Notes: generated by a model not told the origin, from the sequence alone. 64,000 bases of DNA from Mesorhizobium norvegicum (GCF_004919685.1 NZ_SMYZ01000088.1:1-64000); one strand, 5' to 3'. Counted from the stretch's first letter, positions 1 through 8,376 are shown. A program made the numbers and translations.

Positions 1-1313
1 GCCGGGCCGACCTCGCTCGCCGCATCGATCAGGATCTGTACTCGCGGCTTGCCCGGCGGAGCGCGCTCCAGATGCTTGTGGGCGTTCTCGATCATGACGA
101 TCGCGGCGTCGATCATCGCGCCGACGGCGATGGCGATGCCGCCGAGGCTCATGATGTTGGAGCCGAGCCCGATCGCCTTCATGGCGCCGAACGCCATCAG
201 GATACCGACCGGCAGCATCAAGATGGCGACGAGCGCGCTGCGCAAGTGAAGGAGGAACACCACGCAGACCAGGGCGACGATGACGCTCTCCTCGGCCAGC
301 GTGTGCTTCAAAGTTTCGATCGCCGCTTCGATGAGATGCGAACGGTCGTAAACAGGCACGATCTCAACACCCTTGGGAAGGCTCCCGGCAATGTCGCTCA
401 AGCGTTGCTTGACGTTCTCGATCACGGTCAGGGCATTGGCTCCGAACCTCTGCAGGACGATGCCGCTGGCGACCTCGCCTTCGCCATTGAGTTCGGTGAT
501 GCCGCGCCGCTCGTCGGGACCGATCTCGACTTTGGCGACGTCCTTGAGGCGCAGAGGCACGCCCTGGTCCGTCTTCAGGGCGATGTCTTCGATATCGGCA
601 ATCGACTTGATGTAGCCGCGGCCACGCACCATAAACTCGAACTCGGAAAGCTCCAGCGTGCGTCCGCCGACATCCCGATTGCTGGCGCGCACGGCGTCGC
701 GGACCATCGACAGCGATATGCCCTGGGCGCGCAGCCGCAGCGGATCGACGACGATGTTGTACTGTTTGACGAAGCCGCCGACGCTTGCGACTTCCGCGAC
801 CCCCTCGGCCTTGGAGGCGGCGTATCGCACAACCCAGTCCTGTAGTGACCGCAACTCGGCCAGCGTCATGTCCTTGGCAACCACGGCGTACTGGTAGACC
901 CAACCGACGCCGGTCGCGTCGGGGCCCAGGCCCGGCGTAACGCCAGCCGGCAGGCGCTGAGCGGCGGCGTTGAGATATTCGAGCACGCGGCTGCGCGCCC
1001 AATAGGGGTCAGTGCCGTCTTCGAAGATGACATAGACGAAGGAAACGCCGAAGAAGGAGAACCCGCGCACCACCTTGGACTTCGGCACAGTCAGCATTGC
1101 CGTCGTCAGGGGATACGTGACCTGGTCCTCGACCACTTGCGGAGCCTGGCCGGGGTACTCGGTGTAGACGATGACCTGGACGTCCGAGAGGTCCGGAATA
1201 GCGTCGAGCGGAAGCGTTTTCAGCGCGTAGGCTCCGGCGGCCACCGCGAAGGCCGTGGCGACGAAGATCAGGACCAGATTGCGTGCGGACCACGCGATGA
1301 GCCGCGCAATCAT
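1..1313 (-). CDS. cusA: CusA/CzcA-type heavy-metal efflux RND pump, N-terminal part
   Basis: This is the inner-membrane RND proton antiporter of a tripartite copper/silver efflux pump. The visible 437 residues begin MIARLIAWSARNLVLIF (first membrane helix) and continue into the porter domain (PLDAIPDLSDVQVIVYTEYP, typical of CusA/CzcA) and helices 2-4 (VIVALVCVVFLLHLRSALVA; LGGIAIAIGAMIDAAIVMIE, the acidic helix-4 region used in proton relay). Full-length relatives are about 1,050 residues, so the gene runs off the left edge. Its ATG overlaps the stop of the upstream adaptor gene by ATGA, so translation is probably coupled. The family call is firm; copper rather than another metal is inferred from the surrounding CusB/CusF/multicopper oxidase genes. 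Confidence 0.93.
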   Translation of the reverse strand, partial: MIARLIAWSARNLVLIFVATAFAVAAGAYALKTLPLDAIPDLSDVQVIVYTEYPGQAPQVVEDQVTYPLTTAMLTVPKSKVVRGFSFFGVSFVYVIFEDGTDPYWARSRVLEYLNAAAQRLPAGVTPGLGPDATGVGWVYQYAVVAKDMTLAELRSLQDWVVRYAASKAEGVAEVASVGGFVKQYNIVVDPLRLRAQGISLSMVRDAVRASNRDVGGRTLELSEFEFMVRGRGYIKSIADIEDIALKTDQGVPLRLKDVAKVEIGPDERRGITELNGEGEVASGIVLQRFGANALTVIENVKQRLSDIAGSLPKGVEIVPVYDRSHLIEAAIETLKHTLAEESVIVALVCVVFLLHLRSALVAILMLPVGILMAFGAMKAIGLGSNIMSLGGIAIAVGAMIDAAIVMIENAHKHLERAPPGKPRVQILIDAASEVGP

Positions 1314-2755
1314 GGCGGAGTCTCCGCGTTGGTCATGCCGCTCAGCGCAGCCTTCAGATTGCTCTCGGCGTCGATCAGGAAATTCGCGGCGACCACGACC
1401 CGATCGCCGGCGGCAACGCCATCGCGGATTTCGGTAAAGCCGCCACCTTGAAGGCCGACCTTGACCTCCCGCGGCTCGAAGCGGCCCTCGCCCTTGTCCA
1501 GGATCACGACCTGCCTCGTTCCGGTGTCGATCACCGCGCTATCGGGGACGGCGACGACAGGCGTATTGCTGCCGCTGGCGATCTCAACATCGGCATACAT
1601 GTCCGGCAGCAAGAGACCATCCGGATTGGGGATCTCGATCCGCACCTTGGTCGTGCGGGTTTCCTTGCTGACCTGCGGATAGATCAGGGCAAGGCGCCCG
1701 CTGAAGGTCTGGCCGGGCAGGCTTCGAACCCGCACAGTGGCGGTGGCGCCGACCTTCACCGCTCCCAGCTCATATTCGGGTACGTCGGCGACGATCCAGA
1801 CGGTCGAGACATCGGCGAGGCGGAAGAGCACATCGCCTGGTGCCGCCTTCATGCCCTCGACCGCATTGCGCTCGAGGATCACGCCATCGCGCGGGGCGGT
1901 CCAAATGATGGAGGTCTGAACCTGGCGGGATCTGTCGATTGCCGCGATCACATCGGGTGGGACCGCGAGATTCTCGAGGCGCTGGCGTGCCCCGGCCGAG
2001 GCGCGGCCACTTCCGCTCAGATCGGTAAGGTATTGAGCGCTTGCAGTGGCGATCTCGGCCGAATAGAGCCGCATCAGCGGTTCGCCCTTTTTGACCCGAT
2101 CGCCGGTGGTGACGTCCGCTACCTTGTCGATGAAGGCATCGGAGCGTGTCGCGACCACTGTGATGCGCCGCTCATCGAGTTGCACGGTGCCGGGCACTCG
2201 TACCGGACGAACGATCACCTGCTCGGTGGCGATCTCCGAGCGGACGCCGGTGCGCTGCAGTTTGCCTGTCGCGACTTTGACCGTCGAACCATCGTCATCC
2301 TCGCCCGCGTAGACAGGGATATAGTCCATCCCCATCGAATCCTTCTTCGGCGTCGGTGAGGTGTCTGGAAGGCCCATTGGATTGCGGTAGTACAAGATCC
2401 GTTTCGGTTCGCCGTTCGTAGGAGCAGCGACAACGGTCGCGGCGGCGACCAGCGGCTTGTCTTCGAAGCTCACGTCTTCGCCGGCGAGAACCGGCAGGAA
2501 GTCCCGCCCATCGGCGGTCTTCCTCTGAGTTGCAGCATAGGCCGGGAGGCCGTCCGGATCTCGGTAGTAGATCACGGGTCCGGTGGGCGCAGGATTGGCA
2601 CTCGCTGGGGCCGCTGCAGTGCCTTCGACCCAGGCGACAGCTTGCAGCCACGGAGTGGCAGGCAGCGCAAGATTGCGGTGCCCCGCCCAATAGCCTCCAG
2701 CCCCCGCCGCCAAAATGGCGGCGAGGGTGAGGCCGGTGCGGCCTGAGCGACTCAT
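1310..2755 (-). CDS. cusB: CusB-type RND periplasmic adaptor with two heavy-metal-binding motifs
   Basis: This is the membrane-fusion adaptor (481 aa) joining the RND pump to an outer-membrane channel. An N-terminal signal anchor (residues 8-24) is followed by two short heavy-metal-binding repeats of the YYR(D/N)P-x-GLP...(Y/F)(I/L)PV type at about 63-89 and 122-148; the second has the Met-rich KKDSMGMDYIPVY form. Then come the barrel-sandwich/lipoyl and hairpin domains (RVPGTVQLDERRITVV, GEPLMRLYSAEI) and a C-terminal domain (AGDRVVVAANFLIDAESNL). Two binding repeats in one adaptor is somewhat unusual. Overlaps of 4 nt on both sides (with the YtkA/FixH-like gene and the pump gene) show a tight operon. 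Confidence 0.93.
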   Translation of the reverse strand: MSRSGRTGLTLAAILAAGAGGYWAGHRNLALPATPWLQAVAWVEGTAAAPASANPAPTGPVIYYRDPDGLPAYAATQRKTADGRDFLPVLAGEDVSFEDKPLVAAATVVAAPTNGEPKRILYYRNPMGLPDTSPTPKKDSMGMDYIPVYAGEDDDGSTVKVATGKLQRTGVRSEIATEQVIVRPVRVPGTVQLDERRITVVATRSDAFIDKVADVTTGDRVKKGEPLMRLYSAEIATASAQYLTDLSGSGRASAGARQRLENLAVPPDVIAAIDRSRQVQTSIIWTAPRDGVILERNAVEGMKAAPGDVLFRLADVSTVWIVADVPEYELGAVKVGATATVRVRSLPGQTFSGRLALIYPQVSKETRTTKVRIEIPNPDGLLLPDMYADVEIASGSNTPVVAVPDSAVIDTGTRQVVILDKGEGRFEPREVKVGLQGGGFTEIRDGVAAGDRVVVAANFLIDAESNLKAALSGMTNAETPP

Positions 2756-3159
2756 GGCGTGGCCTTGAATTCGAGCTTGTTTTCGAGAGAGCCGGTTTCG
2801 CCCTGTACTTTGGCGCCGAGTGACAGGCGGTAGCCACCTGGCATCATCAGATTGGCCTTGAACCGATAGACGCCGGGCTCCGTCGACGGTAACGGCTCGA
2901 TCGGCGACGTCATCATCTCCATGCCGTCCGGTGCCATGTCGACGCGCTGGGCAAAAATCACCGCATCAGGCACCACCTTACCGGAGCGCTTGTCGACGAG
3001 GCGGACCGCGACAATCGCGGCATCGCCTTTCTTGATCGCGCTTTGAACGAGCTGAAACTCGTAATCGTCGATCCCAGCCCAGGCCTTCGAATTGGCACCG
3101 CCGAGAGCAAGACCGATCAGCGCCGCGGCTGCGACGTGCTTCATATTGCAAAAGTTCAT
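2752..3159 (-). CDS. FixH/YtkA-like periplasmic protein
   Basis: A 135-aa exported protein with an N-terminal signal (MNFCNMKHVAAAALIGLALG, cleavage near AWA) and an Ig-like beta-sandwich of the FixH/YtkA kind: IVAVRLVDKRSGKVVPDAVI, then a Met-rich stretch (DMAPDGMEMM) and PGVYRFKANLMMPGGYRLSL. Such proteins are frequent between leader peptides and RND adaptors in copper operons; a role in periplasmic copper binding or delivery is an inference. An in-frame start 15 codons upstream is possible, but the ATG at 3159 has a purine-rich GGGAAA element ahead and a clean signal peptide. It overlaps cusB by 4 nt. Confidence 0.8.
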   Translation of the reverse strand: MNFCNMKHVAAAALIGLALGGANSKAWAGIDDYEFQLVQSAIKKGDAAIVAVRLVDKRSGKVVPDAVIFAQRVDMAPDGMEMMTSPIEPLPSTEPGVYRFKANLMMPGGYRLSLGAKVQGETGSLENKLEFKATP

Positions 3160-3189
3160 TGTCAGATTTTCCCAAAGTTCATCATTCGT

Positions 3190-3265
3190 CCGTGCTGAAT
3201 GCACGGCAGGTCGGTGGCCAGGCTCATGCCAAAGCCACAGGCTTTCGCCACAAGGGCGTCAGCCC
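3190..3265 (-). promoter_or_regulatory. Hairpin-rich gap after leader ORF
   Basis: The 144-nt gap between the leader gene stop (3304) and the next start (3159) holds several perfect stems: CCGTGC/GCACGG (3190-3195 with 3201-3206), AAAGCC/GGCTTT (3231-3236 with 3240-3245) and GGGC/GCCC (3254-3257 with 3262-3265). They could sequester the downstream start or act as an RNA switch coupled to translation of the leader. The stems are seen; the function is inferred. Confidence 0.5.
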
Positions 3266-3303
3266 CGCAGCGACAAACGGCCCTGATGGAGCCATCGATG
3301 AAC

Positions 3304-3672
3304 TCAGGTTCGTGGAGGTCTGGGAGGCGGCGGATTAGGCAGGAGATCCCGTCCGACGCTTTGGCCAGGCACGATCACGTCAGCCGCAGACAACCGGATC
3401 AGCGTGATGGCAGCAGTCGTCGACGCGCTCGGAAAGCACTTGGCAATGCACAAGGTCGCGAGGGGACACGACTTCTGGCAATCAGGTAGTTGCTGCCTCT
3501 GGTCCGAAGGACACGGCATGCCGTCCGGCATGGATGCCATATCGGCCATTGTCGTCGCCATAGGATCGACAACCATCATTGCCGCAGCAGACGGTGTCAC
3601 CATCGGCGCGGCCAGAAGGCTCAAAACAGCCAGAATCGTAAGCAGACGGGGCAGTAAGGTCCAGAACTTCAC
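3304..3672 (-). CDS. CutF/DUF2946-like Cys-, Met- and Pro-rich small exported protein (leader type)
   Basis: A small protein of about 122 aa at the head of the ytkA-like/cusB/cusA operon. It has a hydrophobic signal (LLPRLLTILAVLSLLAAPMV), a Met-rich segment (MVVDPMATTMADMASM), a Cys cluster (DCQKSCPLATLCIAKC plus one Cys upstream), and a C-terminus ending LLPNPPPPRPPRT. Copper-binding cysteines followed by a terminal polyproline run just before the stop match the architecture reported for CutF-type DUF2946 proteins, whose translation controls the downstream copper genes. The start is uncertain: GTG at 3672 gives a normal signal peptide, while TTG at 3702 would add ten residues with three more cysteines. 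Family assignment is by architecture only. Confidence 0.65.
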   Translation of the reverse strand: MKFWTLLPRLLTILAVLSLLAAPMVTPSAAAMMVVDPMATTMADMASMPDGMPCPSDQRQQLPDCQKSCPLATLCIAKCFPSASTTAAITLIRLSAADVIVPGQSVGRDLLPNPPPPRPPRT

Positions 3673-3936
3673 ACAGGCTCTATGGCATATGGTGCAGTGC
3701 AAGAAAAGAGCGTTGAGCGCTCACGTTTCCGTCAGGTGATGCGGTCAGTCGCCTGGACCTGCGCTGCTTGGCATAGTCGGTCGCGTGGAAAGGACGGCGA
3801 GGCGCCCGATAGCATATGGCGCGCGCAAGCAATCAGCGTAGCGTCGCCATTGGCGCGCCCCACTGCCGGCAAAGAGATCCGATTCGAACAGCGATCCGAT
3901 AAATGATAGTGTCGTGTCGATCCTCGGGAGGACGAG

Positions 3937-4305
3937 ATGCGCGCAATTGCATTTCTTGCCGGCGTTTTGGTGGCTACGCCCTCGATAGCGGCGGAGCAAC
4001 TGGTCTTCTACACCGCCATTTTTCAAGATGCCACATCGGTCCAGCTCAGCGTCCTGAACAACAGCGTCTCGCAACATGGCGACTATGACTTTGATGTCGC
4101 TATTGGCCTGGTCGAGACGGACGCGAGCGGCACTATCAAGTATGAAGATACTGGAAGGCATCGTGCACGCGTTCGCTGTAATTATCCTGCCTATGTGAGC
4201 GTGGGCGCGCGAAAATATCCTATAGGGATGCCTCTGAGCCGCTCCGCGCATGATGATTGGAAAGAAAATCTCTGGATAACATTTTGCGCGGCTCCCTCGT
4301 CGTGA
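3937..4305 (+). CDS. Hypothetical secreted protein
   Basis: A 122-aa protein with a clear signal peptide (MRAIAFLAGVLVATPSIAA, cleavage before EQL) and a strong ribosome site (GGAGGACGAG directly ahead of ATG). The mature part is acidic and beta-rich with two cysteines (RCNYPAYVS and TFCAAPSS) that could form a disulfide. No family is recognised. It faces the minus-strand copper genes and stands alone on the plus strand, ending in a hairpin shared with the convergent cusF-like gene. Confidence 0.65.
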   Translation: MRAIAFLAGVLVATPSIAAEQLVFYTAIFQDATSVQLSVLNNSVSQHGDYDFDVAIGLVETDASGTIKYEDTGRHRARVRCNYPAYVSVGARKYPIGMPLSRSAHDDWKENLWITFCAAPSS

Positions 4306-4341
4306 CACCCGCACTCACCGGCACTGCCGGATCGGACAGCG

Positions 4342-4368
4342 GCCGCGGGTTGACTTTCGACCCGCGGC
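4342..4368. terminator. Strong hairpin between convergent genes
   Basis: GCCGCGGGT (4342-4350) pairs perfectly with ACCCGCGGC (4360-4368) around a 9-nt loop. It lies between the plus-strand secreted gene (ends 4305) and the minus-strand cusF-like gene (ends 4381), so it can serve both directions. There is no long T run, so intrinsic termination is probable rather than certain. Confidence 0.55.
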
Positions 4369-4380
4369 GCTGGTTCCGGG

Positions 4381-4665
4381 TCACTTGATACTGGTGACCG
4401 TGATGCGTCCGTTGACGCGATCGGCTGTGAACTCGATCGCCTGACCCGTTTTAACCTTCTCGAGCAAGCTCGGCTCCGCGACGACGAACACCATCGTCAT
4501 CGCGGGCATGTCGAGATTCGTCAGCGGCTCATGTTTGATCGTCAGCTTTTTCTGTTTGGCGTCGACCTTGATGACTTCGCCCTTCACGTATTCCTGCGCA
4601 AGCGCGCTCCCGCTAATGGCGAGTACGAGCGCGAGCGTCGAGAGTGCTTTTACCAATAGTGTCAT
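4381..4665 (-). CDS. cusF: CusF-like periplasmic copper-binding protein
   Basis: A 94-aa protein with signal peptide (cleavage after ALA) and one CusF OB-fold domain. The metal-site region reads TIKHEPLTNLDMPAMTMVF: the His and the two Met of the MxM motif are kept, but the tryptophan that packs on Cu(I) in E. coli CusF (NWPEMTM) is replaced by Met. It likely hands copper to the RND pump or oxidase in the periplasm. It is the last gene of the block running from the second leader gene (8790) through the TolC-like, oxidase and cupredoxin genes, 26 nt after the cupredoxin. Confidence 0.88.
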   Translation of the reverse strand: MTLLVKALSTLALVLAISGSALAQEYVKGEVIKVDAKQKKLTIKHEPLTNLDMPAMTMVFVVAEPSLLEKVKTGQAIEFTADRVNGRITVTSIK

Positions 4666-4691
4666 GGTTGCTTCCTTTGCGTTTTTCGAAC

Positions 4692-5180
4692 TCAGTTGGC
4701 GACGGTGATGTCGCCCTTCATGCCGGAATCGTAGTGACCCGGGACCAGGCAGGCGAAACCGAATTCGCCGGCATTGGCGAACGTCCAGATGATCTCGCCT
4801 CTGGAGCCGGGCGCCAGCCGGATCGCGTTGGGATCGGCGTGCTCCATCTCGGGGAATTTCTCCATCAGCGCCTTGTGCTCCATGATCCCCTCATGGACGT
4901 CCATGACGAATTCGTGGTCGATTTTGCCTTTGTTGACGAACTTCAGGCGAACGGTTTCGCCCTTCTTCACCTTGAGCACGGCCGGTTGGAACAACATCGT
5001 CCCGTCGTCCTTCTCCGACATGGAGATGTTGACAGTCCGCTTTGCCTTGCCAGCTTCACCAGGGTTGCCGATCGGCATCGTGGCGGCTTTGTCTCCATGG
5101 CCTCCGGCGTGGGTTCCACTGGCAAGAGCTGCTCCGGAACTGACTGCCATCAAAACGGCCGCTGCGATTATACGTTTCAT
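4692..5180 (-). CDS. Cupredoxin (plastocyanin/azurin-like) copper protein
   Basis: A 162-aa secreted blue-copper-like protein. The signal peptide MKRIIAAAVLMAVSSGAALA is followed by a His-rich linker and a single cupredoxin fold: ligand His in DHEFVMDVHE and the C-terminal Cys-x4-His-x4-Met type-1 loop CLVPGHYDSGM. Such proteins next to multicopper oxidases act as periplasmic copper carriers or electron donors. Translation most likely begins at the ATG at 5180, with GAGAGAG ahead; a GTG three codons earlier is less likely. It lies 42 nt after the oxidase gene. Confidence 0.88.
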   Translation of the reverse strand: MKRIIAAAVLMAVSSGAALASGTHAGGHGDKAATMPIGNPGEAGKAKRTVNISMSEKDDGTMLFQPAVLKVKKGETVRLKFVNKGKIDHEFVMDVHEGIMEHKALMEKFPEMEHADPNAIRLAPGSRGEIIWTFANAGEFGFACLVPGHYDSGMKGDITVAN

Positions 5181-5222
5181 GCTGCACACTCTCTCATTGT
5201 TGAGGTTGAGGGGTTCGGTTTC

Positions 5223-6581
5223 TCATCCCTGTTTGCCGTGACCGCCGTGCTCTGCCGGGGCCATCGTTTTTGCGTCGCCTGACTTTGTGGGGGCTGGAAC
5301 ATCGCCGGTCCATTCGTAGGCCACGGTTCCTGCCGGATGTTTGTACCATCCGGGATCGGCGTAATCGTTCGCGGACAGGCCCTCGCGCACCTTCACGACC
5401 GAGAACATGCTTCCCATTTCGATAGCGCCGAACTGACCCCATCCCGTCATCATTGGAATAGTGTTGTCGGGAAGCGGCATTTCCATCTCGCCCATGTCAG
5501 CCATGCCTTTTTCTCCCATGGCCATATAGTCCGGCTGGACGCGGCGGATCTTTTCGGTGACCTTCGAGTTGTCCACGCCGATAAGCGTAGGCACATCGTG
5601 ACCCATGGCGTTCATCGTGTGATGCGACTTGTGGCAGTGGATCGCCCAGTCGCCCTCGTACTTGGCATCGAACTCGTAAGCCCGCATGGCACCGACGGGA
5701 ATGTCGATCGATACTTCCGGCCAGCGAGCCTCAGGGCGGGTCCAACCCCCGTCGGTGCAGGTCACCTCGAAATCGTAGCCATGCATGTGGATCGGATGAT
5801 TGGTCATGGTCAGGTTGCCGACCCGAACCCGCACTTTGTCGTTCTTGGACACGACAAGGTGGCTGATGCCGGGGAACAGGCGACTGTTCCAACACCACAG
5901 GTTGAAATCGGTCATGGTCATGATTTTCGGAACGTACGATCCAGGCTCGATGTCGTAGGCGTTCAGCAGGAACACGAAGTCGCGGTCCACCCGCATGAAC
6001 TTCGGATCCTTGGGGTGGATGACGAAGAAGCCCATCATGCCCATCGCCATCTGGACCATCTCGTCGGCGTGCGGGTGGTACATGAAGGTGCCGCTCTTCA
6101 CGAGATCGAACTCGTAGACGAAGGTCTTGCCGGGTGGGATTCCCGGTTGGGTAAGGCCGGTCACGCCGTCCATGCCCGAGGGCAGGATCATGCCGTGCCA
6201 GTGCACGGTTGTGTGCTCCGGCAGCTTATTGGTCACGAAGATACGGACCCGATCGCCCTCGACCGCCTCGATGGTCGGACCGGGAGACTGGCCGTTGTAG
6301 CCCCAGAGATAGGCGGTCATGCCGGGCGCCAGCTCCCGCTCGACCGCCTCGGCGACGAGGTGGAATTCCTTCACACCATTGTTCATGCGGTGGGGCAGCG
6401 TCCAACCGTTGAGCGTCACCACCGGCTGGTAGTCCGGTCCGCTCGTCGGAAATATCGGTGGCTGCATGTCCGGCGATTCCATGACAGCGGCATCCGGCAA
6501 GCCCATCGCCGAGGTCTTGGTCCATGCCGTGGCACCGGCGAGCAGAGCTCCCGCGCCGAGTAACTGACGTCTTGAAAGCAT
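5223..6581 (-). CDS. Tat-exported multicopper oxidase
   Basis: A 452-aa multicopper oxidase that probably oxidises Cu(I) in the periplasm. A twin-arginine signal (MLSRRQLLGAGALLAGATAW) is followed by the copper motifs HWHGM (about 127-131), YHPHADE (168-174), HPIHMHGYDF and HCHKSHHTM, covering the trinuclear and type-1 sites. The motif HADEMVQMAMGMMG adds methionines near the first site, as in copper-resistance oxidases. The C-terminus ends in a His-rich tail (EHGGHGKQG). Start chosen at 6581 because AAGGAG sits seven bases ahead; a longer frame to 6644 lacks this. It lies 17 nt after the TolC-like gene, so in operon. Confidence 0.92.
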   Translation of the reverse strand: MLSRRQLLGAGALLAGATAWTKTSAMGLPDAAVMESPDMQPPIFPTSGPDYQPVVTLNGWTLPHRMNNGVKEFHLVAEAVERELAPGMTAYLWGYNGQSPGPTIEAVEGDRVRIFVTNKLPEHTTVHWHGMILPSGMDGVTGLTQPGIPPGKTFVYEFDLVKSGTFMYHPHADEMVQMAMGMMGFFVIHPKDPKFMRVDRDFVFLLNAYDIEPGSYVPKIMTMTDFNLWCWNSRLFPGISHLVVSKNDKVRVRVGNLTMTNHPIHMHGYDFEVTCTDGGWTRPEARWPEVSIDIPVGAMRAYEFDAKYEGDWAIHCHKSHHTMNAMGHDVPTLIGVDNSKVTEKIRRVQPDYMAMGEKGMADMGEMEMPLPDNTIPMMTGWGQFGAIEMGSMFSVVKVREGLSANDYADPGWYKHPAGTVAYEWTGDVPAPTKSGDAKTMAPAEHGGHGKQG

Positions 6582-6597
6582 TTTCTTCTCCTTGAGT

Positions 6598-8055
6598 TCA
6601 GTGGCCTTGGGCGCCCGCTTCGGCTGCGGCAGGCGCGTCGCCACCCCCGGGCGGGCTTGCGCCGCCGCCGTGGATGGCGGTTCCGAGATTGACGTCGGCC
6701 AGCCAGAAATTGCGCTTGGCGTTGAGGGAAAGCATGATCGAGCTGATCTTCGCGCGGGTGTCCGCCAGAAGCTCGAACGTGTTGGTGATCATGCTGTTGT
6801 AGGTGAGGACCGACTCCGCCTCGATCTTTGTTCGCAGCGGCACGACACTGTTGCGATAGTGCCGAGCAATGTCATAGGTCGAGCGGTAGGCGTCATAGGC
6901 GGACCTGGCCTCGGACCGAATGTTGACCGCCTTTTCCGCCATCCGGTTGGCGGCTTGCATATAGGCAAGCTCGGCCTTGCGCATGCGGGCCTTGCCGGTA
7001 TCGAAGATCGGGATGACGAACTCCAGCTCCAGGGTGGGTGCCACACTCGTCTCCGTCCCACCCTCCTCGGACTCCTCGCGTTCCACCTCCACGCCGGATA
7101 GAAGTTCCAGGTCGCTGACGTAGCGGGTCGCCTCGGTCAGGCCGTAGGATTTTGCCAGCGCCTCAAGCTCAAGTTTCGCGATCTCGAGGTCGACGCGATT
7201 TCTTAGCGCGTCCGCCTCGATCGCGCGTTTGGCCTTAGCACCCTTCGGCAGGGCTGGAAGCGTGTTGGGGACTGAGTAATCGACGTCCGGTCCCCATAGA
7301 CCCATCAGCCGGGTGAGCTCTTCCTTGGCGGTCCGGGCGGCGAGCCGCGCCTCCGCCGCCTGACCAGTGATCTCGGCATAGAAGACATGTTCGCGAGCCT
7401 GGCCGGTTTTTGTGAACGCGCCCGTCTCCCCAAGTTTTTGAGCGAGTTCGGACGCAGCGTCGGCGGCGGCCTGGGCCTTGTTGAGATAAGAGACGCTTTC
7501 CCGAGCCGATACAGCATTGATCCAAGCCCGTCGCGTTTCAGCGGCGAGCTGTAGCGTTTCTTCGGCGGCGCGGAGTTGGGCCTGGCGGAAGCGTGTTTCC
7601 GCGACCGCGACGCGCCGCTGACGGGTCATCAGCGCAAGGATGTTGCCGACCACAGCTCCCTCAATCGTCCGCACCGGATCGAGGCCGATCATGCCGACGG
7701 AGATCGTCGGATTGACGAGCATCGATTCCTGCCAGACATCAGCAGCCGACAGGCCGATCTCGGCGTAGGCGGCCTGCAGGCCCTTGTTGTTGATCAGTGC
7801 GACCTGCACCGCGACGTCCGGACCAATGGTCTTCTTCTGAACCAGGCTCTTTACCTGCGCGGAGAGAGCCTGCGCGTCCTCGCTGGACTGCACCCAAGCC
7901 GTACTTTTGCCGGTCACAGCTCCGGCGCGTGCCGCGACTGTCGTGAAGCCCGCGATGGGGTCGGAAACGCTGTCAGGGCCAGCGGTGGTCGTACATCCTG
8001 CAGCCACCAGCGAGATGGCTATGGCCGCACCCATGTTCAGGAACCGGCGCTTCAT
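6598..8055 (-). CDS. TolC-family outer-membrane efflux lipoprotein
   Basis: A 485-aa outer-membrane channel protein. The lipoprotein signal MKRRFLNMGAAIAISLVAAGC places the lipidated Cys at 21; two coiled-coil-rich OEP repeats follow (RQAQLRAAEETLQLAAETRR; KAELAYMQAANRMAEKAVNI). The C-terminus ends with a Gly/Pro-rich tail. In this locus it is the likely outer-membrane partner of the CusBA pump 4 kb further along, though it is co-transcribed with the oxidase. Its ATG overlaps the preceding small lipoprotein stop by 4 nt. Confidence 0.9.
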   Translation of the reverse strand: MKRRFLNMGAAIAISLVAAGCTTTAGPDSVSDPIAGFTTVAARAGAVTGKSTAWVQSSEDAQALSAQVKSLVQKKTIGPDVAVQVALINNKGLQAAYAEIGLSAADVWQESMLVNPTISVGMIGLDPVRTIEGAVVGNILALMTRQRRVAVAETRFRQAQLRAAEETLQLAAETRRAWINAVSARESVSYLNKAQAAADAASELAQKLGETGAFTKTGQAREHVFYAEITGQAAEARLAARTAKEELTRLMGLWGPDVDYSVPNTLPALPKGAKAKRAIEADALRNRVDLEIAKLELEALAKSYGLTEATRYVSDLELLSGVEVEREESEEGGTETSVAPTLELEFVIPIFDTGKARMRKAELAYMQAANRMAEKAVNIRSEARSAYDAYRSTYDIARHYRNSVVPLRTKIEAESVLTYNSMITNTFELLADTRAKISSIMLSLNAKRNFWLADVNLGTAIHGGGASPPGGGDAPAAAEAGAQGH

Positions 8056-8285
8056 GATCCGGCTCCCGTTTTTGCAGGGGAACGTTCTTGATTAAGACGC
8101 CGCCAATTCTGCGGATCCACCGGTTCCCTGTGGCTATAGTCGGCGACGGCCGGGTGATACTGCACATCACGGACGCCCAGCAAAGGATCGGCCGGGTTAA
8201 ACGATGGAAGCACGGTCGGTGGTGTGGTTACCGCGCATCCGGCAACCAATAGCGATGCGAGCATCGCGGAGCTTGCGATTTTCAT
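8052..8285 (-). CDS. Small lipoprotein of the copper locus
   Basis: A 77-aa protein with a lipobox (MKIASSAMLASLLVAGC) and a short Pro-rich mature part (PSFNPADPLLGVRDVQYHP...). No catalytic motif and no recognised family. It overlaps the TolC-like gene by ATGA, so it is co-translated. The start at 8285 has AGGT six bases ahead; an in-frame ATG at 8306 would add seven residues before the signal. A role as accessory lipoprotein of the efflux channel is only inferred from position. Confidence 0.68.
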   Translation of the reverse strand: MKIASSAMLASLLVAGCAVTTPPTVLPSFNPADPLLGVRDVQYHPAVADYSHREPVDPQNWRRLNQERSPAKTGAGS

Positions 8286-8321
8286 TGTAGACCTGAAGCT
8301 TGACATATGCGTTTGGCCGCG

Positions 8322-8369
8322 CGGGAACGAATTCCCGACGTTGCGCGCGAACGCCCTCCGGAGAGGGCG
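8322..8369 (-). promoter_or_regulatory. Tandem hairpins directly after second leader ORF
   Basis: Eight bases beyond the stop of the leader gene (8377) lies a perfect 7-bp stem with a tetraloop, CGCCCTC/GAGGGCG (8352-8358 with 8363-8369), followed by CGGGAA/TTCCCG (8322-8327 with 8332-8337). There is no T run, so a translation-coupled RNA switch is as plausible as a terminator. The position right after the leader stop mirrors the other two leader genes in this window. Confidence 0.5.
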
Positions 8370-8376
8370 CGTCAGT

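Noticed and set aside
5337..6563. 408-codon plus-strand frame opposite the multicopper oxidase
   Set aside because: It is the antisense shadow of a well-supported gene; composition (His/Val/Arg-rich) is that of reverse-read GC-rich codons and it has no family motif.
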